A DNA stretch of 64,000 bases from Epiperipatus broadwayi (lineage: Eukaryota > Onychophora > Udeonychophora > Euonychophora > Peripatidae). The DNA lies in NCBI GenBank assembly GCA_028023455.1, contig JAQFVV010006231.1, positions 3,119,478 through 3,183,477 of the forward strand, written 5' to 3'. A program made the position numbers and the translations under genes. Below are positions 25,645-37,673 of the stretch, in pieces. Below the pieces are notes generated by a model. It saw only the letters and a list, made by a program, of their open reading frames with translations. It did no database searches and was not told the DNA's origin. Numbering within the stretch: the stretch's first letter is position 1; each line of letters begins with the position of its first letter.

Positions 25645-26155
25645 AAATACATCCTGATTTAGTTTGTGCTCACAGCCATTTTAAAATCTAAAAACCACCG
25701 CTGCCACATCCAACTGATAAATGACATAAATATTGAATAAAAGTACTTTAAATTCATATTTTAGAAATTATAAACTAGTAAAAGTAATATGCTTTATTTT
25801 ATTAGGGATTTTTTTAAAAAAAATTTACCATCATAAAATATTTGAAATATGACAGTGCAAAGCACCAGAATTTGCAGGGAGGGGGGAGGTTGGTTTGGCC
25901 CATACAAAGTATCATCCAAAAGTTGCAGAAGTCTGATCAAATCAAGCTTATAATTTCCAAATACTAAAAGATTATATTATATGCCTATATGAAATAAAGC
26001 ATATTATTTTTACTAGCTTATAATTTTTAAAATATGAATTTAAAGTACTTTTATTCAATAGTTATGTCTTTTATCAGTTGGATGCATCAGTGGTGATTTG
26101 GGCTGGCCTTTAGATTTCAAAATGGTCATGAATGCAAACTAAATCAGGACCAAAA
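25645..26155. repeat. Inverted repeat, arms about 160 bp
   Basis: Left arm about 25645-25803, right arm about 25990-26155 (CCTGATTTAGTTTG / CAAACTAAATCAGG; AGTACTTTAAATTCATATTTT mirrored). The spacer contains a G-rich run near 25877. No coding potential; possibly a MITE. Confidence 0.8.
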
Positions 26156-26399
26156 ATATTTCTCTCATTCTTTTTTATTATAATGATAAAAATTAAGATC
26201 ATAATATATTTATCTACTGCTAATATCTTAGCAACACCAAATGACTAAATAAATATTAAACACACTTTCTCTCTTTCCTTCTCTGTCATTGTTAAGCACA
26301 AATAGCATAGAATATTTTTAATTTAACCATAATTAATTAAGAAAAAAAGACAGTTTATTTGTAAATTAAATAAAAATTCCTACAACCGATATTAAAATT

Positions 26400-27200
26400 T
26401 ATTTTGCTCGGCCCATAGTGATATGCTAAATATTTTTCTGTGCGAGTTTTCTGTAAAGTATAATTTTGATTTTATCATGGATGAGTCTAAGAATATCAAC
26501 TTTTGTTTTTGTTGTGATTCTATTTATCAACAGGAAATATGTTATTGGTAAATATCCAGAATGTTTGTAATAGTGATTCATTATCTGGTCACACAAATGT
26601 ATTATCAACTGAATGAAACCAGACTTCAGATGGAGATGGAGTCTATGGCTGTGGTTTCAAATTATATCATGTAAATTTGGGAAATCAGAGATGTTAATGG
26701 TAAACTCATAGATATACCTTGATTTGTTGGAAGAATTCTGTGATGATATATTGAATGTTAAGAGTTTTACTATATTATCAATAGGAAGAGTTGAACTGAC
26801 TTGAAAGCTATTGTTGTCAATAAATATTTTTTTCAATAATCACTGCTTCATCACAGGATACCTTCATGAATAAACTTTCCACATCAAAACTTATCATTAT
26901 GTCAGTTCTTTCAATTTTTGTGTTCTTGATTGAGGTGCTTTGACTCTCTGATAAAGGACTGTGTCTTATATGTCATAAGGACTAAGAATTTTGAGAGGAA
27001 ATCTCAACAAGTTTTGGCAAGGTGAATTTCTAGAACTAACAACAGGTGTTAATGGAACATTGTCCTTATGGATTTTAGAAAGATCATAGAATGAGGAAAT
27101 TTTGCTGAAATATGCTGTTAATTTATCTTTTTTTCTAAATCAGGAAATATTGTTAAGCTTTTTGAGTAATGCCTGTAATTCAGTTGCCTCTTTGAAAAGT
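26400..27200 (-). mobile_element. Dead Penelope-like element, reverse transcriptase region
   Basis: Minus strand, in order from 27200 downward: YDLSKIHKDNVPLTPVVSSR with SP...LL...L.ILSPY (27105-26985), the Penelope block 'YGLPKIHK..VPLRPIVS..GSP'; then TDIMISFDVESLF with V..DEA (26905-26850), corresponding to the catalytic-aspartate motif A (VSFDVVSLFTNVP). Several frameshifts separate the blocks, and the part below 26700 is barely readable. Confidence 0.8.
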
Positions 27201-28189
27201 TATTAAAAGATTATAAACTGTTGATTTAAAAAGAAAATACAAATGTGTTTAATGAAGCAGATTATGAAAGCAATAATGAACATTTGTTCAATTGGAATAA
27301 GACAGCAATATTACACAGAGAGGAAAAAGTACAAAGAAAAAAATTTAAAGATGCAGGAAAAGGTTCAATTAGAATCTTGATTTATCAATGATTGATGCAA
27401 TAAAGTAGCAATTCAAAGATTGGTAGATATAGGAAAAGTAGCATCTATTTTTATGACAATAAAAAAATACACTTGTAAAAGTTACTGTTATTAAGGTGTT
27501 TATTTGAAAAGAATTATAACTACTAATATGAAAATATTTTTTCAAAGGTGGATTGTTGTGGACACTTCATAATCCTCAACCATTTTAATTTAAAAGTAAA
27601 TTGTGTTAGGATATGTTAATGCTGGACATTTGTAATCATTTATGTTTGGTTTAATACTCTAAAGCAGACACACAAATATCTTTGAGGCAGTAGAACTTAT
27701 GAAATATTGTTCATCATAAATCAGGCTATATTACTAAGAAATAAAATTGCACCACATTATTTTTAAAACAATTCATGTTTTATTATAATAAGTTACTATG
27801 CTGGAATAATCATGAAGTAAATATAATATCCAGACTGCCATAAAGAGCCATATGCAGCTCATGAATCACAGATTGTTCAATCTAAAGAATTCATTCAGAT
27901 ATAATAAAAAAAATTGATTCTTTTTTATTCTCGTCATGTAAAAAATAGAGCTTAATTATGTCAGAACATTATTGACAAATTTAAAATAAATTCTTTAAAA
28001 TACAATGTCATCAATCGCATTTAAAACACATTTTTGACAAAATATATTTACAAATAATTGATAGATTATTTTTTATCAGTAAGGAAAAAGATAAATAGTT
28101 ATTTCACAAAATATAATAAGAGGGTTTTCCCCCTGATAAAACACTTTCTTCTTTTGGTAATATCACAGTTGTTGAAACTTGTTTTCATT

Positions 28190-28610
28190 AGACAATACTA
28201 TTTTTAATGAATAATATTTCTGTAGTGTAGTATTCACTACATTACTCTCATCCAAGGTGGAACTGATTTCTATTTCCTTTTAACACCTTGGGGGAGGGGA
28301 GTGTATTCACAAAATATGCCCAAAGATATATAAAAAAGATGCATGATTTCCAAGATGCACATTTTATGCTGTACCAGCACTCATCAGTTGGCCCAGATCA
28401 CAATCTCTTACACATATCTTTATCATTGTTCAGTATATATAGACAGCCAATTACTACAGTTTAATTAATAATTGCCAACCGTATTGCCTTCACAACTATG
28501 ACACAAACCACTTGATGGAAGTATATTAATAATTTTTATTCGTTATTCATTAGACTAGAGATTATCCACTGAATGAATAATATTTCAGCAGTGTAATTTT
28601 CATATATATA
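28190..28610 (-). repeat. Family B repeat, slightly more than one unit
   Basis: The block TGAATAATATTTC...AGTGTA occurs near 28205 and again near 28573 in the same orientation, period about 368 bp, bracketing a single hammerhead (28350-28391). This is the arrangement expected if the unit was copied from a tandem or circular template. Confidence 0.75.
28350..28391 (-). ncRNA. Hammerhead-like ribozyme, family B copy 3
   Basis: Minus strand: stem I CCAA/TTGG, CTGATGA intact (28381-28387), stem II GTGCTG/CAGCAT with loop GTA (all pairs formed), AAAA in place of GAAA (28362-28365), stem III ATG-TG-CAT, then an ATC cleavage site. Only the G12 change departs from consensus. Confidence 0.55.
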
Positions 28611-28907
28611 TATATAAAATACATATTTTGCGGGTTCATCCGTGTTAAAAACTTTTAATACCAATACACTGACGTTTCGACTTGGTCACACAAGCCATCC
28701 ACAGAGTTATAAAAAGGTAGAAAGACGGTTGTAGAGGCGCTACAATCACTGGTTTGAATAAAACATTAAAAATCCCACCAATAGCAAAAATGTTAAATTT
28801 AAGAATGTTTTTTAAAGAAATCTTTCCAAATAGGAGGAAGTTTGCACGTATCATCTCGCTTATTGATACAATCTGGCCTTTTAAGTATCTCAATGGCTTC
28901 TCTGATT

Positions 28908-29688
28908 TTCCCTTTTCTTGATGTTCTAGTCACCAGAACACCAAATAGTTTATCTTTTTCTATTTACAGAAAGGATACACACACAGACAGATATTTACAT
29001 TTCCATTCTCATCATCACCCAACTCAGATAGTTTCTGTAGCCAAAACTCTTTTAAATAGAGCAATTAACCTTTCAGATGACACACATCTGAAAGAAGAAA
29101 TAAATCATATTAATAGTGTTTTATTAGCAAATAGTTATAATTACAAATTTATAAAAAAAGCCTTATTTCAAGCCCAAAATAGACAAAATAGGAAACAAAA
29201 AGATGATAGGTCAGCTATTAGGATTTGTGTTCCATATGTAAAAGGAACTACAGACAGTATCGGACGTATATTAAAACGCTATAATATAGATACAGCATTT
29301 TCTGCTCATCAAAAGATCAGCAATATAATAACCAAGCCTAAGGATTCAATCCCTCTTGAATCTCATGGTGTCTATCAAATCTCATGTAAAAATTGTAAAG
29401 CTTCTTACATAGGTATGAGTAATCGTCGCATCAGTGTTAGGAGAGATGAGCATGCTAATGCAGTTAAACAACACTCATCATCATCAGCACTCTCACTCCA
29501 TACTATAGATTCAGGTCATAAAATAGATTTTTTCTAGTACCAGGATCATATCCAGATGTGATAATCTCTACCAATGCAAAATCAGAGAAGCCATTGAGAT
29601 ACTTAAAAGGCCAGATTGTATCAATAAGCGAGATGATACGTGCAAACTTCCTCCTATTTGGAAAGATTTCTTTAAAAAACATTCTTAA
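28908..29688 (+). pseudogene. Penelope-like protein fragment: RT thumb plus GIY-YIG endonuclease
   Basis: Starts in the conserved FPFLDVLVTR...YRKDTHTDRYLHFHSHH block just after the RT palm, so palm motifs and the YxDD box are missing. A thumb-like region (INSVLLANSY...FIKKAL) follows, then VPYVKGTTDSIGRI, and the GIY-YIG domain from 29367: GVY, then YIG at 29406, RRISVRR with the catalytic-type Arg, and EH. An extra T in the T run near 29528 shifts the frame. The C-terminal REAIEILKRPDCINKRDD part continues in another frame to a stop at 29686-29688. Non-functional. Confidence 0.85.
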
Positions 29689-29766
29689 ATTTAACATTTT
29701 TGCTATTTGGTGGGATTTTTAATGTTTTATTCAAACCAGTGATTGTAGCGCCTCTACAACCGTCTT

Positions 29767-29815
29767 TCTACCTTTTTATAACTCTGTGGATGGCTTGTGT
29801 GACCAAGTCGAAACG
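29767..29815 (+). ncRNA. Degenerate hammerhead-like motif in the Penelope 3' end
   Basis: CTGTGGA (near 29783; CTGANGA expected, A6 changed) is followed by stem II GGCTTG-TGTGAC-CAAGTC, GAAA and CGTC, with a short ACT/AGT stem I. An extra base sits before stem II. Hammerheads are known in the terminal repeats of Penelope-like elements; this one would be inactive. The complementary copy is at about 28673-28708 in the inverted arm. Confidence 0.4.
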
Positions 29816-29943
29816 TCAGTGTATTGATATTAAAAGTTTTTAACACGGATGAACCCGCAAAATATGTATTTTATATATTTAACCCGTGCAAATCTTCGTT
29901 TTAACATATATATATATATATATAATTGTTTATAATACTTTTT

Positions 29944-30039
29944 TCATATACACTTCACTGCAAATAAATTTTATTAAAAAACTTTATTTTCTTTACAGTT
30001 TTTTTAAGAAAATTTGTTTGCATTGAAGTGTATGTGAAA
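29944..30039. repeat. Short foldback
   Basis: Arms 29944-29971 and 30011-30039 (TCATATACACTTCA...TGAAGTGTATGTGA). Confidence 0.75.
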
Positions 30040-30040
30040 G

Positions 30041-31075
30041 AAGTCAACATGGATATGACAATAATATTGAAATCATCGAGGGTTTTGAGCATTCCATCAT
30101 CATATTTTCAATGATATGGTTGACTAAAGAGTTGGAGGGTGGAGAAGCCTGTCCATTAAGGTTTAAAGATTTGCTATGTAAATATAAACTGAGCACTGAT
30201 TAAGAAAGTAAAAGAGAGGAATAAGAGAATATACTTCAGTGTAATTTTCATTACATCACTCTCATTCAAGGCAAGACTGTTTTTATCTGCTTTTACACTC
30301 TCCAAAAGGTGTTAAAAGCAGAAATAAAACAGTTCCTACATTGCATAAGAATGGCATAGTGATAATTACACTACAGAAATATTATCCATTAAGTGGACAA
30401 TCTCTAGTCTAATGAATGATTAATAAAAATTATTAATATACTATTTCTAGATTTTTTATTAATTTCAACATCATAGCCATATATATCAATTTGCATTTTA
30501 GGTTGGTAATCTAAACTGTAAGCTTTTTTAAATCGTAATATTGTACTTCCTGTTATAATCTAGGATTACTATTAACTAGAAGAAGTTCCCATGTCATTAC
30601 AGTTTGTGTAATTATTTACTTGATCAATACATGTCCATGGGGTGAATTTATGGTTTTCAAATATGTAGTGGTTTGTGACTAAGATGATTTTGTAGGTTTT
30701 TGTTTTTTTCCTGGAACTGAAACATGGTTGAATTTTTTTTAAATGGCTTAAAGTCAACATGGATATGACAATAATATTAAAATCATCGAGGGTTTTGAGC
30801 ATTCCATTATCATATTTTCAATGATATGGTTGACTAAAGAGTTGGAGGGTGGAGAAGCCTGTCCATTAAGGTTTAAAGATTTGCTATGTAAATATAAACT
30901 GAGCACTGATTATATATATGTGGGGGAGATAATGATCTGGACCAACTGATGATTGCTGGTTCAGCATGAAATTGATCATTTATCTTTTTCACATTATGTG
31001 ATCATGTGTATCCATTGTATAAGATGGAGTGAATAGATGTAGGGAACTTGAAAGTCTGAATTTAAATGCCTTCTA
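30041..31075 (+). repeat. Family A, two direct partial units with a family B insertion between
   Basis: A segment of about 160 bp (AAGTCAACATGGATATGACA onward) at 30041-30201 recurs almost unchanged at 30751-30911. The second copy continues into the hammerhead and the B-box-like 3' end (to about 31075). Between them lies a family B fragment with its own foldback (30230-30450). Confidence 0.75.
30941..30980 (+). ncRNA. Hammerhead ribozyme, family A, 3'-truncated
   Basis: ACCAA, CTGATGA (30946-30952), TGCTG/CAGCA stem II and GAAA (30968-30971) are intact. The stem III/cleavage/stem I 3' strand has been deleted (TTGATC follows directly), so it cannot close stem I. Confidence 0.45.
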
Positions 31076-31089
31076 ATATATATATATAT

Positions 31090-34000
31090 TGTAACAGTCA
31101 AATATGTACATTTGCGCAACAAAACCTAGAACTCCGATAGATCATCCTAAGGCCGACCAGGTTTACGGTGGTGGAAGCCACGGCTCTGGTCTAACCTTAG
31201 TTCCTCTACCATTGCTCATAGACTTACAACCTTACAAATGACACAGTTGAGGTCACAGCAGCGTTTTAATCCCTAACGTGCCGGCAGTAGCTCAACAGTT
31301 ATACATAAGATGTGGAGCAATGGGTATTTGTATAACACATCTATATAGGTATCATGTGGCACACCTATCATTATAAATTATAAATAAAATTTCAATAACA
31401 CTAAAATTAAGTATTAATAAGTAAATAAAATTGAGTCGGTGAGCAAGACTAAGACAAGAAACTATATTAAATTTTAAATCAATTTAATAATATTAAATGC
31501 TAACAATTATTTAAAATTATAATAAATGAGCAAGGGTTTAATTTCACACGCAGGTGAATAAGGTATTTACAGTTTAAAAAGGATTCACACGTAAGTGATG
31601 CTGTTTAGTAATAATTTTGAATGTACATGATTAACTGGTTTGGTTTACATATACACAGGTTATTTATTTAATAATGAATTTAGCTTTCTCTACAATTAAT
31701 AATGTTTTAGAGGTTTTACATTTCCTTTCTATATATGTGTAACCTTATGTCACACGCAGGTGATAATACGCAAATTACAATGGTTTATTTGGCTTATGTA
31801 CATATATTTCAATCACACGCAGGTGATAAAATAATTTTGCAGTGAATTTATACATGAGCTTAATATAAATTTTGATGCAGAACGATTTGAATTTACTCAT
31901 GGGTTTTTATTTTCTATGCCAGGTTTATGCTATAAGGATTTAGATTTGCATATTAGTAAAAGTGACAATTAATTTAGTAAAGAACATAAATTATCATTAA
32001 ATTACTTAGCGCGAATATTTCAATATATTCTCTACACAGTAAAATACTACTTAGATTGGATTCTATATCAGATCAATGCTGATTTACTTATTTAAGTGGC
32101 GGGTTGAACTGACTAACGGAAGTTATATTTCAGATACTAGTGCGTATAGAAAAGCATATAACTTTTAAGTCTTATTGCGTCTCATATGTTCCTTACTCAT
32201 GGGATTTTTACCAAGTAACAGTTCCCGAGGACTGATTCTCATTGCTGTAATGTAGGAGGCCATTTGGTTTGGCAGGTTGGGCAATTTATAAAATATGGGA
32301 GTCTTACGCTCTATTTGAGTCACATGCTCCTTTTATGGACGAGGAATGTGGAGACTTACGCTCTGGATTGAGTCTCATGCTCCATGATAAGATAAGCGAG
32401 ATGGGCTGGCGTGTACCAGACACCATCTAAAGTAATAATTGCCCGAACTAAGGTAATGATGCAGGGCGACGGTATGCAACCATTACAGAAATACAGCAAA
32501 AAGAATATACGCCGTAGCGTTTCGTAAGGAGACATATGCACCACTGACTAATAATCTTTTTTAAAATTATGGACGCTAAAAATCAAGTTTCTTTCATGAA
32601 ACTATCCCACATCAGTTCATATTATAGTACTTTGAAATAGTACAAATAAAGGGAATTTATGGATCCAATCTATAGAGTTAGCTATATAGGCTACGACTTA
32701 TTTAGCTTAAGGAGGATTTACAGCATATGGGGAATTAAAATATAAACATATAAATTTATGCTGAAGTTATATCACTTTACCTAGATATTAATTTAAAATA
32801 TCAATTTAAAATGCAAATCTATTTTAAGGTGATGATACGTTTGTAATAACCCTTAATTGTAGACATATTATCCTTTCCAAAACAGAGCTTTTTATTTCGT
32901 ATATAATTATACGTCTTATATATGCGCGCACTTACATATATATATATGCGAGCGAATTTTTATTTAACACTCGCGAATAGTTTAAATTAATAATAAAGCT
33001 CGGTTTTGCAATTTTATAGCATAAACAATATAATGTAACTAAATAATAATAATATTGGCATAGATAATCACAAGAAATACAATTTTAAATCATAATAAAT
33101 TTAAATAAGTGAAGTTTGATAATTAATTGCTTATTTAAAAAGAGCAAGTAGTATACAGTTTGCTAAAACATGTTTGATTCGGTCTTTTAAAGCTATCTTA
33201 GAAATCAACGATTACGGATATTATCGTTGATTTATAACATACAAATTATTATAGAAATCTTAAATATTATTTAAATTATTATAAAAATTAATTTCCACAT
33301 TAAACAAATTGAAATAGATAGCATTTAATTATTTAATTTAAATCAATACGTAACCAAATCAAACTATATTTTGCGAGTAAACCAAAACATAAAATAATGC
33401 AATTTCATTAATAAAAGATGTGTGTGAATGCGCGTATTTTAGATCATAAAATAATAAAGCTTAATTCAACTAAAATACGTTAAATCATTTAACATTTTAT
33501 CTCTCAGGTTTAAATTATAATTTTTATAATCACAATCAGTTTACACTTAAGTTTAGACTCCTATCATATTTAAAATCAGGCAAGACTCTAGGGTTTAATT
33601 AGTTATTAATTATTATATTTTTAGGTGACTTTTAAATTAAGTTTGTCAAATAAAATACATGTTTTAATATGGCCATTAGTTTGAAGTTAAGCTAGCTTTT
33701 GATTGAAGATTTTAGATGAGAAGAATATTTACCATTTGAGCTTGGTGTTTCTTCGTACTGCGGGTTTCCTTGGACAGCGAGCATGTTTTCACGGTGATCT
33801 GCTCCTCTTCTTGGCTTAGATGGTTCTTTGCCTGTCAGAAGGCTAGGTTTGAAGCCTTTCTACTCCGACATTTTATTAATTTACTGTATTTTAATATTTT
33901 TTTCTTTTTACTCTTTAGAAAATTTTTATTGAGTGCCTCCAAAGGTGGCTGCTACCTCTTTTATACCATACTCCCCCCCCCCCCTTTCTTTTTCATTACT

Positions 34001-34685
34001 GTATTTTCCAAGAATTGTTTTCTTGGCTGTCTTTTCCGAGAATTGTTTTCTTGGGATGTACGCCAGTGGTCAATCACCATGGGAGCCTATTGTTTTTAAT
34101 TTTAAATAGGTCAAAATTTGCGATTCACAGGCTATAATCTATTCAGTTTTCCCCGTTTTATTCTATTTTTACATTTTTAATTACTGTATTTTTTTTAAGG
34201 ATTAACTATATTGGCGACAGTATGTCCTGAAAAACAACTCTAAGATTAAGAAAAACATTTTATTATATATGTAACTTGACCGTTCTAATTTACCGATATA
34301 TGCAGAATTATATAATTTTGAAAATGCATAGTTTAATAAATATCTAAAATTATGGAAAAAGAAATGTTTTGTAATCTATTAACATTTATATTCTAGCATA
34401 TATGTAGTCTACAGTTACACATACAATTAGTTTTTCATCTAACAATTATTAATAATCTATATATGTGCGCATTTTGACTAAAGGAGTATATAAATGAATA
34501 CTTTAGTACATATTAAACGATACACACACACATATGATAGATTTAATTAGATTCAATTTTAGCTGGAATTTATTAGTATTATTATTATAAAATATACGAG
34601 GGTTGGTGGTATTTATATATAAATGAATACTGCTATATAGCATATATAGCAGGTGAAAGAGTCAAGTTGAAAACTGACTGTTTCA
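31090..34685 (-). mobile_element. 3.6-kb element with TGTAACAGTCA-type termini in a TA tract
   Basis: Starts TGTAACAGTCA and ends TGACTGTTTCA, imperfect inverted termini with TG...CA ends as in LTRs, and both sides abut (AT)n tracts. On the minus strand a TATAAAAG box (33955-33967) precedes AATAAA (33925-33930), as in an LTR promoter/poly-A module. Four CACACG(C/T)A(G/A)GTGA motifs lie at 31545-31826, and imperfect subrepeats at about 32167-32385. No retroviral-type ORFs. Could be a giant solo LTR, a large non-coding derivative, or a chance pairing of ends. Confidence 0.4.
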
Positions 34686-34960
34686 ATATATATATATATA
34701 TATATAAGGCTAATAAAAATAGAAGAATTATTTAAAATATTTAATAAATAATTTTTTTAATATTGTGCAAAGTAATTTATAAAGCACTTAATAAAAATAA
34801 TTGTTAATTTCTTATGCATATTGTTAAAGCAAGTAATTTTAAAAAAACATGTTCATGGGATTGATTGACAAACATGATTTTCAGCAAAAGATGTTATATT
34901 ATACTTCAAATATTTCAATGCAGATTAAGAATTTGCAGTCAACAAATATAATATAATAGT

Positions 34961-35078
34961 CTTGCGTTGTTAGCCGAGAGGTATCGCAGCTGCCATGCAA
35001 GCAAGTACTTGGTTGCAGACGGTTGTGGGTTCGCGTCCCGGCCGACGCCATGACATATGGAAAAAAAAACAAAAAAAC
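34961..35078 (+). repeat. tRNA-like SINE, complete subtype 2
   Basis: GCGTTG pairs with the 3' CCGACGC acceptor strand. A-box region TTAGCCGAGAGGTATCGCA; anticodon-like hairpin CTGC-CATGCAA-GCA; B box GGGTTCGCGTCCCG. Then TGACATATGG and an A tail. Same orientation as transcription. An extra arm of about 20 nt sits in the variable loop. Confidence 0.8.
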
Positions 35079-36529
35079 AAATATAATAAAAACTAGAGCT
35101 GTAAAATAAATAATTCAGGAATATTTAAATTAAAGACAGCTGTACTGTATGTTACTAGTAATTCTTTATCCTTTATTAATGATTCTTTATGTAAAGTTTG
35201 TTTATAACTCAACAAATATTGCACCAATCTTGATGAATTTTGCATGATTTTTTCTCTTTTTTTTTTTTTACTTTTTTTTTGATGATACTTTAATTGTTTT
35301 TAAAAATTTGTAATTTTCTGCTAACATAAGGAAACTCATATGGACAGATAATGACTATATAAAACATTTCTGAAACAATTATATTTTTTTCCAATAATAA
35401 AAAAAATATACACAGTAGGTTGCTTGTTAATAGAAGATTTAGTTTTGAGAACTCTGTTTTCTTGCTTACTTTTAGGTTTCTATTTTACAGAAATTATCTT
35501 TATACATAAACCTAAATAGATTTTACAAAAAAATATCTCTGTAAGAACTTAAGAAATAATGAAGGATTAAACAGCCTACACAGAAATTTCAACTTTAGTC
35601 AGAACTTGAATTACAAGTCACACTTGGAGGAATATTTTACAACCAATGCATAAGAACTCATAATATAATATCTATGAGTTTATTTGAAGCTATATTAATC
35701 CTTCCTGTTTCATCTAAAAGTGTTTCTAAATTTGTATATATATAAAAGTTTATAAAATCCTCTAAAATCAATACCACTTCTGGAGATCAAAGTTTATGGA
35801 TCATGATACAGTTTTGTAAATTCTAGTACTTAAACTTTGTGAACTCCTGAGTAATAAATATTCAATTATTATTATTTTATATTTATAGCATCATAGAGTT
35901 ATCTGTGTGTGTGCGTGTGTGTGTTTGGAGTTTTAAAAAAAGAACTGAAATCTTCAGATGCTTAAAAAAAATTTTCCCTTGCCTTTCTAATTGTCTAACA
36001 CTTTATTATTCTTTTTTATTTCTGTCAGTGTCTGACTTTTTTTGTGAAAAACTAATTTTACTCAAATAATTTATCTTTGTCAAAATAATAAATAAACCAT
36101 CATTATACCAGTTTTTTTTTTTTTTTATTATGCAGGATTGTTTAAAAAAAAGAAAACTATAAATATTTTGCAGCTGCCTCTTTGAATAGAAGTGTATTAT
36201 ATCATGTACAAAATGTCTCATCTAACTTTTATTTTACAAAAAATTTATTTAAAAAACATTGAGTATAAATACATAAGATAAAATTGTCTTTGTTTTTAGA
36301 TTAAATGAAACAATTATTTTTTGTTGTTTTAATTAAGTCTAAGATTAATAGTATAGTAATAAAAAAATGAATTTTTGAATAAAAAAAATTTATCAATATG
36401 ATTGACTTAACAAAACCCAATATGCCAATTGTTTTTTATTTATTGTTAGGTATCATTTTTTGTTGAAATCTGTACTAAATTTTATCTTTTCTCCTCTAAT
36501 AATCTTTCTATGATAAATCTATATTTTTA

Positions 36530-36720
36530 TTAGCTCTCTTCTATTAATATCATCTATGTTCTTTATTACTTTTTACAATGTTTTTTTACAATCCACTATT
36601 GACAGTTTCAATTGCCCCAGTAACCTTCTTCAGAACTTCTACTTATAGTGGATTGTAAAAAAAAGCATTCAAAGAGTAATAAAGAACATAGAAAATATTA
36701 ATATTATATGGATTTGGCAA
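36530..36720. repeat. Inverted repeat with about 65-bp arms
   Basis: ATGTTCTTTATTACT...TTTTACAATCCACTAT (about 36530-36600) is mirrored at about 36645-36715. Confidence 0.75.
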
Positions 36721-37079
36721 TACTCTCTTCTATTTATGTTTTATTGAGTTTATTTATTTTGTTTTTAATAACTTAATGATAACATCTTTATTAAATAATA
36801 TCTAGCCTAATAAGTGATTAATGTATTCTTCTGAACTGCATGGTCTCAAAATTGTAATCTTAGAAAGTTTGACACTTATAAATCAAATTGTAATAATTAG
36901 ATATCCACAAAATGAGATAAACATGATGATATTAGCAGAAACATCATTTTAAGCTGTGTGAAGAGAGTGATCAAATTACTTAACAAAGATAGAATCCTAT
37001 TCATGTGATTACAAGGAATTGATGTTAATTTGATAGCATCTAATCATTATAAAACTAGTAAAACATTTTTTAAAGGTTT

Positions 37080-37673
37080 TTGAAACAATCCTTAGGGAAT
37101 CACCCCTCTACACATGAGGCATATAGATATAAAAACTTTAGGAATGCTCTCCTTTTCAAACACAAGATAAAGTCTTTTGAAAAGATAAGATGAATCCACC
37201 TTAAGTTTTTAATCTAAGCATATATGTAAAGGCAAATCTTAAACATTTAGAAACAAGAGTGTTAAAATCTTAAATAATCACTTCAATTCCTTTCACTATG
37301 TTTTAATAATTGTTTTTTGGAAAAATTTTACAGTTTACTGCACATCAGTATTTGATGCAATATTATATATTTATAGTGAGTTATTTATTTATCTAGTGCT
37401 GTGTTGTTAATTTTAACAATCCTTAGGAAATCATTCCTCTATACATGCACTGTATAGATTTAAACACTTTAGAAATACTCTTCTTTTTAAACACAAGATA
37501 AAGTTTTTTGAAAAGAGAAGGTGGATTTATCATATCTTTTCAAAAGACTTTATCTTGTGTTTGGAAAAGAGAGTATTCCTGAAGTATTTAAATCTCTACA
37601 GAGCATGTGCAGAGAAGTGATTCTCAAAGGATTGTTACAAATTAAAAACCCAGTGCTAGATAAATAAATAACT
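37080..37673. repeat. Foldback with an additional direct copy
   Basis: Arms about 37395-37509 and 37533-37670 share AACACAAGATAAAGT and the CAATCCTTAGGAAATCA block. A third, direct copy lies at about 37085-37200. The arms extend into TTTATCTAGTGCTG / CAGTGCTAGATAAATA. Confidence 0.75.

Larger units (their letters stand above)
28613..29877 (+). mobile_element. Penelope-like element, 5'-truncated, with inverted copy of its 3' end upstream
   Basis: Inverted arms of about 300 bp: 28613-28909 and 29578-29877. The left arm is a reverse-complement copy of the element's own 3' end and meets the coding fragment exactly where the latter is truncated (near 28908). Partial inverted copies at the 5' side are characteristic of Penelope insertions. 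Both sides run into TA-rich tracts. Confidence 0.88.

Noticed and set aside
33770-34099. 109-residue ORF rich in Phe and Cys
   Set aside because: Includes a poly-C run and T-rich stretches; no recognisable domain. Lies over the minus-strand promoter-like module.
34961-35060. Possible functional tRNA gene (Ala-like anticodon, B box)
   Set aside because: Abnormal long variable region, a poly-A tail and several diverged copies mark it as a SINE rather than a tRNA.
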